A stretch of 64,000 nt of DNA from Flavobacterium suncheonense GH29-5 = DSM 17707. Lineage in GTDB: Bacteria; Bacteroidota; Bacteroidia; Flavobacteriales; Flavobacteriaceae. A model generated the notes under the pieces. It did no database searches. It was given only the letters and a program-made list of their open reading frames with translations, and was not told the origin of the DNA. Of this stretch, positions 1 through 8,857 are shown piece by piece. A program made the position numbers and the translations under genes. The stretch spans positions 71,434-135,433 of the forward strand of contig NZ_KE387021.1 of assembly GCF_000430025.1 (NCBI RefSeq). The letters are read 5' to 3'. How positions within the stretch are numbered: the stretch's first letter is position 1; every line of letters starts with the position of its first letter.

Positions 1-1060
1 ACATCGTTTGGTACACCGGTTACGCTTCCGCCACAATTATCGTTAGCGGTAAGTACGGCAGCTGTTGGTACTAATGAGGAACAACTTACGGTAATATTAG
101 CCGGAGCAGAAGGTGCTACAGGTGGAATGTTATCGTTCACGGTAATAGTTTGTGATACTGATGAAGTGTTGCCACAAGCATCCACAAAAGTCCAGGTTCT
201 CGTAACGATATAAGAATTATTACATTGTCCCGGAGTAATAGAATCGACACCCGGAACAGTTATAGGGCCGCCACAGGCATCATTAGCGGTTAGAGTAACC
301 ATGGCTGGAATCTGACTTCCGCAGGAAACTGTTACATTAGCCGGAGGTGTTGGAACTACCGGTGCAATATTGTCATTTACCGTAATGATTTGTGAAACAG
401 ATGAAGTATTACCACAAGCATCCACAAAGGTCCAGGTCCTTGTAACAACATAGGAATTGATACATTGTCCTGGTGTAACAGCATCTACGCCGGGAACAGT
501 TATAGTACCACTACAAGCATCATTAGCGGTTAACGAAATCATGGCTGGAATCTGACTTCCGCAGGAAACCGTCACGTTAGCCGGAGGTGTTGGAACCACA
601 GGCGGAACATTATCATTAACCGTAATAGTTTGTGATACTGATGAAGTGTTGCCACAAGCGTCTACAAAAGTCCAGGTTCTGGTGATTACATAAGAATTCG
701 CACATTGGCCCGGAGTTATGGTATCTACACCCGGAACGGTTAAATCGCCGCAGCAGGCATCGTTAGCGGTTAACGAAATCATGGCCGGAACCAGACTTCC
801 GCAAGATACGGTAACGTCTGCCGGAGGAGCAGGAGCTACCGGAGGAACATTGTCAATCACCGTAATGGTTTGTGTTGCGGTTGAGCTATTGCCACAATCA
901 TCGGTTGCGGTCCAGGTTCTTACAGTAGTGTAGGAGCGGATACAGTCACCAGGAGTGGTAACATCCTCATAAGTTAAAGTTACACTCGAATCACAAGCAT
1001 CTGTAGCAGTTGCCGGCGCAAATTGAGGTACAGCCGGACAAACTATCGTTGTAGGAGCCG
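1..1060 (-). repeat. Four tandem 240-bp coding repeats (80-residue HYR-like units)
   Basis: Lines of sequence repeat at an exact 240-bp spacing. The motif encoding VSCGSQIPAM recurs near 60, 300, 540 and 780, and the segment encoding TRTWTFVDACGN recurs with the same period. The units at about 300 and 540 are close to identical. The repeats are in frame inside the surface-protein gene and may continue beyond the window edge. Confidence 0.85.
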
Positions 1061-2420
1061 GTAAAGGGTCAATAACAGGCGCTTGAGTGTCGTCAATACT
1101 GATAATTTGTGTATCGGTTCCGGTATTTCCGCAAAGATCGGTTAGGGTAAAGGTACGGGTTACCACGGTCGGACAGCTGCCGGAAGCAACATCCTGATAA
1201 GTGATTGATGCAATTGGAGAAGCATCGGTATATGTACCACCCGCTGCATTAAATTGGGCTAATGTAATGACTACCGGCGTTGTGGAAAAAGCTAAATATC
1301 CTTGTGATGCTATTGCTGCAGTTCCGCAACCTTCCAAAGACAAATCATTGGGAGCCGTAACCACCGGATTGGAAACATCACCGCTGCCAATCACAAAAGT
1401 TTCACTTTTAACACAACCAAAAGTATCTGTTACCGTTACCGTGTAAGACCCGGGCGATAAACCTGAAATATCCTGTGTTGTGGCACCATTACTCCAGGAA
1501 TAGGTGTATGCAGGTGTTCCGCCGGAAACGGTAATATCAATGGAACCGTTATTATTGCTGCTGCAACTCGCGGCATTCACATCACCGGAAATGGTAATAG
1601 GAGCCGGTGGGTTAATTACCTGAGTATAAGTGCTTACCAAATGGTTCGGTAAATTAGAATCCGTAACGGTCAGCGTAACGGTGTATGGGCCGCCGGGATA
1701 AGGAAAGTTGTGTGTCGGATTTTGCTGTGTTGAAACAGGAGAACCGTCACCAAAATTCCAGGAATAGGAATATGGAGCTATACCACCCGAAGTTTCATCG
1801 TTAAAAGTTACAGTAGACTGATTTCCGTTAGTACAAACGGTGTAATCAAATTCAACGGCTAAAGGAGCAGCTACAACCATACAGCCTCCAAATTCACATT
1901 GAGATTTGTTGTATGTATTACAATTGTAACTGGCCAACTCCGGATCACTTGCACTTCCGGATGTTTTCCAGACGGCTAATATTCTGCACAGTCTCAGTTC
2001 TTGCCCGCATGTCCAGGTAAAAGGACCGTAAATTTGTCTTTGCCCGGCACCAGGATTTACACCATTAGGCAAATAAACATTCAAGGGAATAATATTTCCA
2101 TCGATTGATAAATCGGCAAAAATTCTCACCTGTGTGATAATGCTGTTTGAATTTGAGGTGTAATTAAGCATTACGTACATCTCCTGTGAGGTACCGGGTG
2201 TGCAGGTTGTATTGGAAAGTGGTACACCATTAACATTTGTAAGACTCAGAAACACATGGTCTAATGTATAATTGTTTGATGTACAGTTAAAATAGTCCTC
2301 GTAATAATTCGGAGGGCTGCCACAAAGTCTTAAATCTGGTTTTTGTGGTGTGAATTGCGAAAAAGCATTGTTAATTCCAAGCAGTAAAAATAACAATAGT
2401 AAGGTATTTTTTGATTTCAT
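1..2420 (-). CDS. Large secreted repeat protein with PKD, SprB-like and HYR-like domains (3' end outside window)
   Basis: The minus-strand frame is open from an ATG at 2420 to the window edge (at least 806 residues). The first 21 or so residues are a Sec signal peptide with a Leu-rich core ending in AFSQ. A Cys-rich N-terminal region follows. Around residues 190-270 there is a PKD domain with the typical WNFGDGSP and YTVTLTVTD strands. Around 273-345 lies a SprB-like repeat (GTPAYTYSWSNGATTQDISG...GSYTVTVTD). From about 345 on come Cys-containing HYR/Ig-like repeats, the last four in exact 80-residue register. In Flavobacteria such proteins are adhesins or gliding-associated surface proteins exported by the type IX system. 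The C-terminal sorting domain, if present, is outside the window. Function is inferred from architecture only. Confidence 0.85.
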   Translation of the reverse strand, partial: MKSKNTLLLLFLLLGINNAFSQFTPQKPDLRLCGSPPNYYEDYFNCTSNNYTLDHVFLSLTNVNGVPLSNTTCTPGTSQEMYVMLNYTSNSNSIITQVRIFADLSIDGNIIPLNVYLPNGVNPGAGQRQIYGPFTWTCGQELRLCRILAVWKTSGSASDPELASYNCNTYNKSQCEFGGCMVVAAPLAVEFDYTVCTNGNQSTVTFNDETSGGIAPYSYSWNFGDGSPVSTQQNPTHNFPYPGGPYTVTLTVTDSNLPNHLVSTYTQVINPPAPITISGDVNAASCSSNNNGSIDITVSGGTPAYTYSWSNGATTQDISGLSPGSYTVTVTDTFGCVKSETFVIGSGDVSNPVVTAPNDLSLEGCGTAAIASQGYLAFSTTPVVITLAQFNAAGGTYTDASPIASITYQDVASGSCPTVVTRTFTLTDLCGNTGTDTQIISIDDTQAPVIDPLPAPTTIVCPAVPQFAPATATDACDSSVTLTYEDVTTPGDCIRSYTTVRTWTATDDCGNSSTATQTITVIDNVPPVAPAPPADVTVSCGSLVPAMISLTANDACCGDLTVPGVDTITPGQCANSYVITRTWTFVDACGNTSSVSQTITVNDNVPPVVPTPPANVTVSCGSQIPAMISLTANDACSGTITVPGVDAVTPGQCINSYVVTRTWTFVDACGNTSSVSQIITVNDNIAPVVPTPPANVTVSCGSQIPAMVTLTANDACGGPITVPGVDSITPGQCNNSYIVTRTWTFVDACGNTSSVSQTITVNDNIPPVAPSAPANITVSCSSLVPTAAVLTANDNCGGSVTGVPND

Positions 2421-2843
2421 GGACATTACTTTTAGTTTAATCTTTTAAAATCATATAAAAAAACTTATTCCAGAACCAATAAGGTAACAGCAAGACATGA
2501 AAAGCCAAGTGGTTAGCCCAATTCTGAAATTACACTGCAAAAAAATGTTCTTGAAAAAGATTAACCGAAAGTGGTAATCTGGCAAAGTGAGGAACTCACT
2601 AATTTGGAAGTAATTTAAATCCTGAAGTGGTATTTCGATTTAAAGTACCTGATGAATCAATTTAGTGGTATTTCGCTTATTTGTAGGTTCTAAATTATTC
2701 AATAAAATTTATCATTGATTTCAAATAGGATGAATTTTCGATGAAATCATACCTTTTCTCTTTGAATTAACAATTTTTTGACAAATATTCTCTGGTTTTT
2801 GTAATTTTTTTTGAGTTACTTTATATATCAAAATTCAATTATT
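2421..2843. other. Divergent intergenic region between surface protein and sixA-like gene
   Basis: No coding potential was seen. The word AGTGGTA occurs three times (2570, 2626, 2664); the last two lie in a longer 12-bp direct repeat, AGTGGTATTTCG, spaced 38 bp apart. Nearer the sixA-like gene, TTTG at 2777-2780 and TAATTTTT at 2802-2809 could be a weak Bacteroidetes promoter. Confidence 0.4.
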
Positions 2844-3332
2844 ATGAAAAATTTAGTTTTAATCCGTCATGCCAAATCTAACTGGGATGCTCCGCTTAAA
2901 GATATAGACAGACCTTTATCGAAGCGTGGCATTGGAGATGCTCATATAACGTCACATCACATTGATAAACTTTTACCTAAAACCTTCATAGTCTGGAGCA
3001 GTCCGGCCAGAAGAGCAAAGGAAACCGCAATGATTTATGCTCAGAATCTTGCCATACCTTTAGAAACCATCATTTACAAAGATGATTTGTATACTTTTGA
3101 TGAGCGTGGCCTTGAGAATGCCATAAAAAATTGTGAAAATAAATACGATAGCTTAATTCTTTTCGGTCATAATGGTGCGATAACCGATTTTGTTAATAAA
3201 TTTGGGGATCGTTACATAGACAATGTGCCAACTTCGGGCGTTGTTTCGTTAACGTTTGAAGAAGACGATTGGAAAGAAATACATAAAGGGAAAATACAGA
3301 AAGCTGTGTTTCCCAGTCATTTAAAATCATGA
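2844..3332 (+). CDS. sixA: SixA-like histidine phosphatase
   Basis: This 162-residue protein belongs to the histidine phosphatase (phosphoglycerate mutase-like) superfamily. The phospho-accepting motif LIRHAKSNW is at the N-terminus, followed by the WSSPARRAKETA segment and a distal FGHNGAI with the second catalytic His. SixA proteins dephosphorylate phosphohistidine on His-containing phosphotransfer domains or phosphotransferase proteins. The start is placed at the ATG at 2844, because a TTG 33 bp upstream adds residues before the conserved beta strand. The stop codon overlaps the ppk1 start by 4 bp, so the two are translationally coupled; a role tied to polyphosphate metabolism is inferred from that only. 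Confidence 0.88.
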   Translation: MKNLVLIRHAKSNWDAPLKDIDRPLSKRGIGDAHITSHHIDKLLPKTFIVWSSPARRAKETAMIYAQNLAIPLETIIYKDDLYTFDERGLENAIKNCENKYDSLILFGHNGAITDFVNKFGDRYIDNVPTSGVVSLTFEEDDWKEIHKGKIQKAVFPSHLKS

Positions 3333-5443
3333 ATACGACACACGAGAACAGGTATATAGACAGAGAAAAAAGTTGGTTAACCTTTAATGCAAGAGTACTT
3401 CAGGAAGCTGCCGATGAAAGTGTTCCTTTGCTCGACAGACTTCGGTTTTTAGGAATTTTTTCCAATAACCTTGATGAATTTTTCCGGGTTCGCTATGCGG
3501 CCATCAGACGAATGAACGCCGAAGGGATTTCGGGAGAGAAAGTTTTGGGCGGTATTTCGGCCGAACAGTTGCTGAAAGAAATCACCGAAATCGTAATCGA
3601 ACAGCAGTCTGAAAGTTTGCGCATTTTGAGCGTGATTGAAAAACAACTTGAGAAGGAGAATATTTTTATCATCAACGAAAATCAAATCAATAAAGAACAA
3701 CAAAACTTCCTTCACGATTATTTTATTCAGAAAGTAAGTCCGGAACTTATTACCATCATCCTTAACGATTTAGAGGAATTTCCGCTCCTGAAAGACACTT
3801 CCGGTTATCTTGCGGTAAAACTCGTTATGAAACCGAAGGAGCAAAACACCATTGTTTCAAAGCTTTTGCAGAAGAAAGAAGTGCGTTATGCCGTAATTGA
3901 AATTCCTAAAACCATCAACCGTTTTGTGGTGCTTCCGTCAAATACTGATAAACAGTATGTTATCCTGTTGGACGATGTAATCCGATACAATTTAAATCAG
4001 ATTTTCAACATCTTTGACTACGAAAGCATTTCAGCACACATGATAAAAATTACACGGGATGCCGAACTCGAATTTGACAGTGATCTGAGCAAGAGTTTCA
4101 TTGAGAAAATTTCCAGCAGCGTTAAGGAAAGGCGAGTGGGAGAACCGGTTCGTTTTGTTTATGACCAATCAATAGAAAAAGACACTCTCGCTTTCTTTCT
4201 TACCAAAATGCAGATTGACTCCACAGACAGTATAATACCGGGCGGCCGTTATCACAACCGACGCGATTACATGGATTTCCCGAATATGGGACGTTATGAT
4301 TTGCTGGCTAAACAGCATCCGGCATTACCGGTTCAGGGTTTAAGCTTAGAAGGAAGTATACTCGAAAAAATTAAGGAGCGTGACTTTATTGTGAATGCTC
4401 CGTATCAATCGTATGCTTATGTAATTAAGTTTCTGAGAGAAGCAGCGCTCGATCCTAAAGTGGCGTCCATTAAAATAACCTTATACCGTCTGGCGAAAAA
4501 CTCACAGATTGTCAGCTCTCTGATTAATGCTGCGAAAAACGGTAAAAAAGTAGTGGTTCAAATCGAATTGCAGGCGCGTTTTGACGAAGCGAGTAATATT
4601 TCCTATGCCGAAATGATGCAAACCGAAGGGGTAGAGTTGATTTTTGGAGTAAAAGGACTGAAAGTACACAGTAAAATTTGTGTTATTGAGCGGATTGAAG
4701 ACGGAAAAGTATTCCGTTACGGCTTTATTTCCACCGGTAATTTCAACGAAGCAACGGCAAAAATCTATACAGATGTAACCTTACTGACCAGTCATCAGCA
4801 GATTTTGAAGGATGCCGCTAAAATTTTTGATTTTTTTGATGTGAATTACAGGGTACACCGTTATAAACATTTGATTGTTTCCCCACATTACACCCGAACC
4901 CGTTTCATGAAGTTAATCGACAGGGAAATAATGAATGCCAATTTAGGTCGTGAAGCTTATATCCGACTGAAAATGAATAGTTTGTCTGATTATAAAATGA
5001 TTGACAAATTGTACGATGCCAGCCGGGCCGGAGTAAAAATTCATCTGATTGTACGCGGTATCTGCTCGCTGATTCCTGGCGTTCCGGGCATGAGCGAAAA
5101 TATTGAAGCAATCAGTATCGTAGACCGTTATCTGGAACATTCCCGTGTGTATATTTTCGGAAACAACGGCGATCCCGAAGTTTACATTTCCTCTGCCGAT
5201 TTCATGACCCGGAATTTAGATGCAAGGGTAGAAGTAACCTGTCCGATTTACGACGAGGAAATCAAAAAAGAAATGCTTGAAACCTTTGAAATAGGATGGA
5301 AAGCCAATGTAAAAGCCCGATTACATTCCGAAAAACTGGATAACAAATACCGCAAGCAACCCGATCAGAAAATGTTTCGGGCACAACACGAATTGTACAA
5401 TTATTACCGGGACAAACTGGAAGTAATTGCGGAAAAAATATAG
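3329..5443 (+). CDS. ppk1: Polyphosphate kinase 1
   Basis: PPK1 reversibly transfers the gamma-phosphate of ATP to long-chain polyphosphate. The 704 residues match the family length. The N-terminal region contains NLDEFFRVRYAAIRR. Two phospholipase-D-like catalytic domains follow, with the autophosphorylated His candidate at about residue 447 in KGLKVHSKICVI and the second catalytic His at about 604 in YLEHSRVYIF. STGNFNEATA, the conserved segment after the first His, is also present. It is the middle gene of sixA-like/ppk1/ppx, so synthesis and breakdown of polyphosphate are encoded together. Confidence 0.97.
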   Translation: MNTTHENRYIDREKSWLTFNARVLQEAADESVPLLDRLRFLGIFSNNLDEFFRVRYAAIRRMNAEGISGEKVLGGISAEQLLKEITEIVIEQQSESLRILSVIEKQLEKENIFIINENQINKEQQNFLHDYFIQKVSPELITIILNDLEEFPLLKDTSGYLAVKLVMKPKEQNTIVSKLLQKKEVRYAVIEIPKTINRFVVLPSNTDKQYVILLDDVIRYNLNQIFNIFDYESISAHMIKITRDAELEFDSDLSKSFIEKISSSVKERRVGEPVRFVYDQSIEKDTLAFFLTKMQIDSTDSIIPGGRYHNRRDYMDFPNMGRYDLLAKQHPALPVQGLSLEGSILEKIKERDFIVNAPYQSYAYVIKFLREAALDPKVASIKITLYRLAKNSQIVSSLINAAKNGKKVVVQIELQARFDEASNISYAEMMQTEGVELIFGVKGLKVHSKICVIERIEDGKVFRYGFISTGNFNEATAKIYTDVTLLTSHQQILKDAAKIFDFFDVNYRVHRYKHLIVSPHYTRTRFMKLIDREIMNANLGREAYIRLKMNSLSDYKMIDKLYDASRAGVKIHLIVRGICSLIPGVPGMSENIEAISIVDRYLEHSRVYIFGNNGDPEVYISSADFMTRNLDARVEVTCPIYDEEIKKEMLETFEIGWKANVKARLHSEKLDNKYRKQPDQKMFRAQHELYNYYRDKLEVIAEKI

Positions 5444-5537
5444 ATAATTACGAATGACGAATTGCGAATTAGAAATTGCGCTTTTCTACTGAATTCCAAA
5501 TTTCTAATCTCAAATTTCAAATAATTAAATTGCCTGA

Positions 5538-6428
5538 ATGATTACAATTAAAAAATATGCAGCAATAGACATTGGTTCCAACGCCATGCGATTGCTTATT
5601 GCCAATATCGTGGAACAACCCGGAAAGGAAACACAGTTTAACAAGAGTGCGTTAATCCGTGTGCCGATTCGTTTGGGACAGGATGCTTTTACCGTTGGCG
5701 AAATTACCGAGGAGAATATCGACAGAATGATCGACGCCATGAAAGCCTTCAAACTGTTGATGAAAGTATATAAAGTAGAACGTTACATGGCCTGTGCTAC
5801 ATCCGCTATGCGTGAGGCATATAACGGAAAAGAAGTAACCGAAATCATCAAGAAAAAAGCCGATGTAAAAATTGAAATCATCGACGGTAAAAAAGAGGCT
5901 GCCATTATCGCATCTTCCGATTTGCATCATTTCATAAAAACCGACGCCACTTATTTATATGTAGATGTTGGTGGCGGAAGTACCGAATTTTCATTATTCT
6001 CAGAAGGCAAAATGGTCGCTTCCAAATCCTTCAAAAACGGAACCGTTCGTTTGCTGAACAACATGGTAAACGACGTAGTTTGGGTGGAAATCGAAAAATG
6101 GATCAAAACACAAACCGAACCTTATGATAACATTACGTTAATCGGTTCGGGAGGTAACATCAATAAAATCTTCAAATTATCCGGAAAAGCTCAGGATAAA
6201 CCGCTTTCCTATATTTACCTGAATTCCCAATACCAATATCTGAGTTCTTTAAGTTACGAACAGCGCATCGCAGAATTAGCTTTAAATACAGACCGTGCCG
6301 ACGTAATCATCCCGGCCATGCGAATTTATCTGAACGCAATGAAATGGAGCGGCGCACGTAATATCTATGTGCCAAAAATCGGTCTTTCCGATGGTGTGGT
6401 GAAAGCGATGTATTATGGGAAAATATGA
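5538..6428 (+). CDS. ppx: Exopolyphosphatase (Ppx/GppA family)
   Basis: Ppx/GppA phosphatases release phosphate from polyphosphate ends or hydrolyse pppGpp. The N-terminal YAAIDIGSNAMRLLI is the first phosphate loop of the ASKHA fold, and YVDVGGGSTEFSLF near residue 140 is the second. At 296 residues it is the short, catalytic-core form without the C-terminal HD domain of E. coli Ppx. It lies 94 bp after ppk1 on the same strand, which favours polyphosphate over pppGpp as substrate. Confidence 0.92.
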   Translation: MITIKKYAAIDIGSNAMRLLIANIVEQPGKETQFNKSALIRVPIRLGQDAFTVGEITEENIDRMIDAMKAFKLLMKVYKVERYMACATSAMREAYNGKEVTEIIKKKADVKIEIIDGKKEAAIIASSDLHHFIKTDATYLYVDVGGGSTEFSLFSEGKMVASKSFKNGTVRLLNNMVNDVVWVEIEKWIKTQTEPYDNITLIGSGGNINKIFKLSGKAQDKPLSYIYLNSQYQYLSSLSYEQRIAELALNTDRADVIIPAMRIYLNAMKWSGARNIYVPKIGLSDGVVKAMYYGKI

Positions 6429-6452
6429 TTTTTTAGAGCCTCAGGCCTTCTT

Positions 6453-7175
6453 CTAAACATCTAAATCAAAAGTCTTCTTCAACAACTCCAAGGCGGGATT
6501 AATAGATTTTAATTTCTCGAATTTTTCCTGTGGGGTAAAAGCGTACCTGGATTCCACAATCTCATTTACCTGGACTTCAATTGATACGTCGTGATTGTGC
6601 AGATGACCTCGTAAATATCCTAATAAATCATTTTTATTGTTGTCAAAATCAACTTTTGAACTTTCGTTGGGTAACTGAAGTTTGATTGTTGTTCCCTCTA
6701 AAACCGGATCATCCATCAGCATATAGGTTGCCATGATGTGTTGTCCTTTGGCTTTTAACCTTTCGGCAAAATTGGTCCAATGCAACAACATGTCCGTTTC
6801 GTTGAACGGTTCTTTCGGTAACTCATCGTGATGTTTTACGGCATTTTTCTGACTGGCTTCCAATTCGCGCTTTGCTTTGATGCTGGCTAACGACAACGCA
6901 GAAACTTTTGTACCGCCGTTAAGCGCAACAGGCGATTCAATGGCAACTTTTGGCGCTTGGGAAACAACTTTTGTTTCCGCAACAGGAATTGTCGCTGTTT
7001 GAACCGGTGCTTCTGTACGGGTTTCAGTTGCAGCAACTGTTTCAGAATTTGAAATTACCGGTTGTTCTGTTGAAACTTGCGAACCTGGCTGTGAAATTTC
7101 CGTTTTAGGCTTTACTTCCGTGATGGAATAACCGGAATTTCGGTAATAAGTAGGCGGAATTATAAATTTGTCAGC
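6453..7175 (-). CDS. dnaX: DNA polymerase III tau C-terminal region, in the -1 frame of dnaX
   Basis: The frame that opens at the G after the A10 run (7175) encodes 240 residues without interruption: a Pro/Val/Glu-rich linker and then a folded C-terminal segment (MLLHWTNFAERLKAKG) typical of Bacteroidota tau. There is no convincing start of its own; the only initiator-like codon is a TTG at 6896 inside the linker. It is therefore read as the 3' part of dnaX, reached by a -1 shift or a one-A insertion in the mRNA. The joined product would be about 597 residues, a normal tau length. A single-base error in the homopolymer is the alternative. Confidence 0.8.
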   Translation of the reverse strand, partial: ADKFIIPPTYYRNSGYSITEVKPKTEISQPGSQVSTEQPVISNSETVAATETRTEAPVQTATIPVAETKVVSQAPKVAIESPVALNGGTKVSALSLASIKAKRELEASQKNAVKHHDELPKEPFNETDMLLHWTNFAERLKAKGQHIMATYMLMDDPVLEGTTIKLQLPNESSKVDFDNNKNDLLGYLRGHLHNHDVSIEVQVNEIVESRYAFTPQEKFEKLKSINPALELLKKTFDLDV

Positions 7176-8245
7176 TTTTTTTTTTCTCCATCAAAAGTGA
7201 TAGAGGCAAGCTGCATAAGACATAATTCAACTAATAATCGCTGATTTTGGGAGGTTTTGAATTTTAAATCGCAATCGTTGGCAATCTCAATGCCCTGTAA
7301 AAGAAATTCCTGAGAGGCTTTTTGTGCCTGTTCGCCGTAAAGACGTTGCGCATGTTCGCCGGCCTCCAGTAAAATCAGGGTAGCAGGATTTTTGCAAACC
7401 AACAAATCGCGGAAATGCGACGCCAAACCGGCCACAAAATGATGTCCGTCAAAACCTTTGGCTAAAATATCGTTGTAAGCCAATAACAATTCCGGGATTT
7501 TGTTCTCTAGAATCAAATCGGTTACTCTGATATAGTATTCAAAATCAAGGACATTCAGATTTTCGGTTACGGCCTGACGGGTTAAGTTGGTTCCGCAATA
7601 CGAAACCACGCGGTCAAAAATAGACAGAGCATCACGCATCGCACCATCTGCCTTTTGGGCAATGATATGCAAAGCATCGTCTTCAAACGTAATGTTTTGG
7701 CTGCGGGCAACTTCTGCTAAATGTTCTTTTGCATCTTTAACCGTAATTCGTTTAAAATCAAAGATTTGACAACGGGATAAAATCGTCGGTAAGATTTTGT
7801 GTTTCTCGGTGGTCGCTAAAATGAATATGGCATGACGCGGCGGTTCTTCTAATGTTTTCAGAAAAGCATTGAAAGCCGATGTCGACAACATGTGTACCTC
7901 GTCAATAATGTAAACCTTATATTTTCCGGTTTGCGGCGGGATTCGAACCTGATCGATCAGATTTCGGATGTCGTCTACCGAGTTGTTGGAAGCGGCATCC
8001 AGTTCGAAAACGTTAAACGCAAAATCCTCATACGGATCGTCATAACCTTCCTGATTGATTTTACGGGCCAAAATTCGGGCACAGGTGGTTTTTCCAACCC
8101 CGCGAGGTCCTGTAAACAACAAGGCTTGCGCTAAGTGATTGTTTTCTATGGCATTCAGTAACGTATTGGTAATAGCCTGCTGCCCCACAACGTCTTTAAA
8201 CGTCTGAGGTCTGTATTTACGGGCTGATACGATAAATTGTTCCAT
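7160..8245 (-). CDS. dnaX: DNA polymerase III gamma (zero-frame product of dnaX)
   Basis: This is the AAA+ clamp-loader ATPase. It shows the Walker A motif FTGPRGVGKTT near residue 45, the Walker B/DExx motif YIIDEVHML, sensor 1 (ILATTEKHKILPTILSRC) and domain III. The zinc-binding Cys cluster of E. coli DnaX is absent; the region reads NQEGYDDPYEDFAFNVFELDAASNN instead in spirit, which I take to be common in this phylum. The start is the ATG at 8245 (MEQFIVSARKYRP), not a GTG 18 bp upstream. The frame ends four codons after an A10 run, giving a 361-residue gamma-like protein. Confidence 0.93.
   Translation of the reverse strand: MEQFIVSARKYRPQTFKDVVGQQAITNTLLNAIENNHLAQALLFTGPRGVGKTTCARILARKINQEGYDDPYEDFAFNVFELDAASNNSVDDIRNLIDQVRIPPQTGKYKVYIIDEVHMLSTSAFNAFLKTLEEPPRHAIFILATTEKHKILPTILSRCQIFDFKRITVKDAKEHLAEVARSQNITFEDDALHIIAQKADGAMRDALSIFDRVVSYCGTNLTRQAVTENLNVLDFEYYIRVTDLILENKIPELLLAYNDILAKGFDGHHFVAGLASHFRDLLVCKNPATLILLEAGEHAQRLYGEQAQKASQEFLLQGIEIANDCDLKFKTSQNQRLLVELCLMQLASITFDGEKKKLTNL
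7175..7185 (-). other. dnaX slippery site (A10 run with A_AAA_AAG heptamer)
   Basis: On the minus strand, GAT GGA GAA AAA AAA AAG CTG contains ten consecutive A and then G. The last seven bases are A_AAA_AAG in the zero frame, the same heptamer used for -1 frameshifting in E. coli dnaX. A -1 slip puts GCT GAC AAA in frame with the tau C-terminus, while the zero frame stops at 7160. GGAG lies only 4 nt before the heptamer, closer than the E. coli stimulator. A clear downstream stem-loop was not found. Confidence 0.7.
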
Positions 8246-8262
8246 AGAAAAGTATTCGGACA

Positions 8263-8270
8263 CAAATATA
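8263..8270 (-). promoter_or_regulatory. dnaX promoter -7 element
   Basis: TATATTTG on the minus strand matches the Bacteroidetes -7 consensus TAnnTTTG exactly and ends 17 nt before the dnaX ATG. No clear TTTG -33 box is present. Confidence 0.5.
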
Positions 8271-8427
8271 GAAGTTTTGTTGGTTTTTTTATTTGTGGAT
8301 TTGAGGATTTGAGTAAAAGTTATTCACAAAAAGGATTGTTAGATTTTTAGATTAAAGATTTAATAAAAACCCTACGACTCCGCTCAGTGTGACAGTAGAA
8401 TTTATAATTTTGTTACTCACTACTCAC

Positions 8428-8730
8428 TTAAAGTCCTTTTCGTCCTTTGATGGTAAGTCCGATCAGAAATCTGGCGGCATCACTGTGGGAATTAGCGTTA
8501 TATCCGGAAACAAAGACTCCTTTTTTACCACTTTTGGATTTGATGGCGTACACTGTGGCTTCGTCATCGGCACTGGAATCGCCTTCATAACGATAGATAT
8601 GAACAATTTCAAAATCGTGCGGATTGGTTTTGAATTCGGCTTCATTTTGATTGAAATCGTAATCAAATCCTAATGCTTTCAATTCTTCTAAGGCTTCAGC
8701 AACACTGGCATAATTATAAGTATGTGACAT
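8428..8730 (-). CDS. Small conserved acidic protein of unknown function
   Basis: This 100-residue protein begins with a short amphipathic helix ([18 protein letters not shown]), then beta strands ([25 protein letters not shown]) and a Gly-rich turn ([11 protein letters not shown]). Small proteins of this pattern are common in Bacteroidota and are sometimes labelled phosphoribosylpyrophosphate synthetase in databases, although they are far too short for that enzyme. No catalytic motif is visible, and I do not assign a function. It lies alone between dnaX and the RNase P RNA, transcribed with dnaX orientation. Confidence 0.8.
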   Translation of the reverse strand: MSHTYNYASVAEALEELKALGFDYDFNQNEAEFKTNPHDFEIVHIYRYEGDSSADDEATVYAIKSKSGKKGVFVSGYNANSHSDAARFLIGLTIKGRKGL

Positions 8731-8821
8731 AACTCAAAAAATAAAATAGTTCATCAGAATAAAATTACGACTTTTTAAGCAGTCCTTTCCTCAAACAAGT
8801 GTTAAAGTCCCGTTAGAAATA

Positions 8822-8853
8822 TTCGCTCTTACCGGTTATTTGTTGTAAGTTTG
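8822..8853 (+). promoter_or_regulatory. rnpB promoter
   Basis: TAAGTTTG at 8846-8853 matches TAnnTTTG, and TTCG at 8822-8825, 20 bp upstream, is a one-mismatch -33 box. Transcription starting about 5 nt downstream would begin at the first base of the predicted P1 helix of RNase P RNA. Confidence 0.65.
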
Positions 8854-8857
8854 CACC

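Noticed and set aside
1..1060. Regular 240-bp repetition suggested a CRISPR-like array
   Set aside because: Units are far too long, without unique spacers, and are an open coding frame with Ig-like residues.
4905..5140. Antisense open frames inside ppk1 and other genes
   Set aside because: They have no conserved look and lie on the reverse strand of well-supported genes, with codon use explained by the sense gene.
5444..5537. AT-rich degenerate repeat between ppk1 and ppx as a mobile element
   Set aside because: No terminal repeats, no target duplication and no transposase; it looks like ordinary low-complexity spacer.
7176..7185. A10/T10 run as mere sequencing error
   Set aside because: Not rejected outright, but the slippery heptamer, full-length -1 frame and early zero-frame stop match known dnaX recoding, so it is reported as a finding with the caveat.
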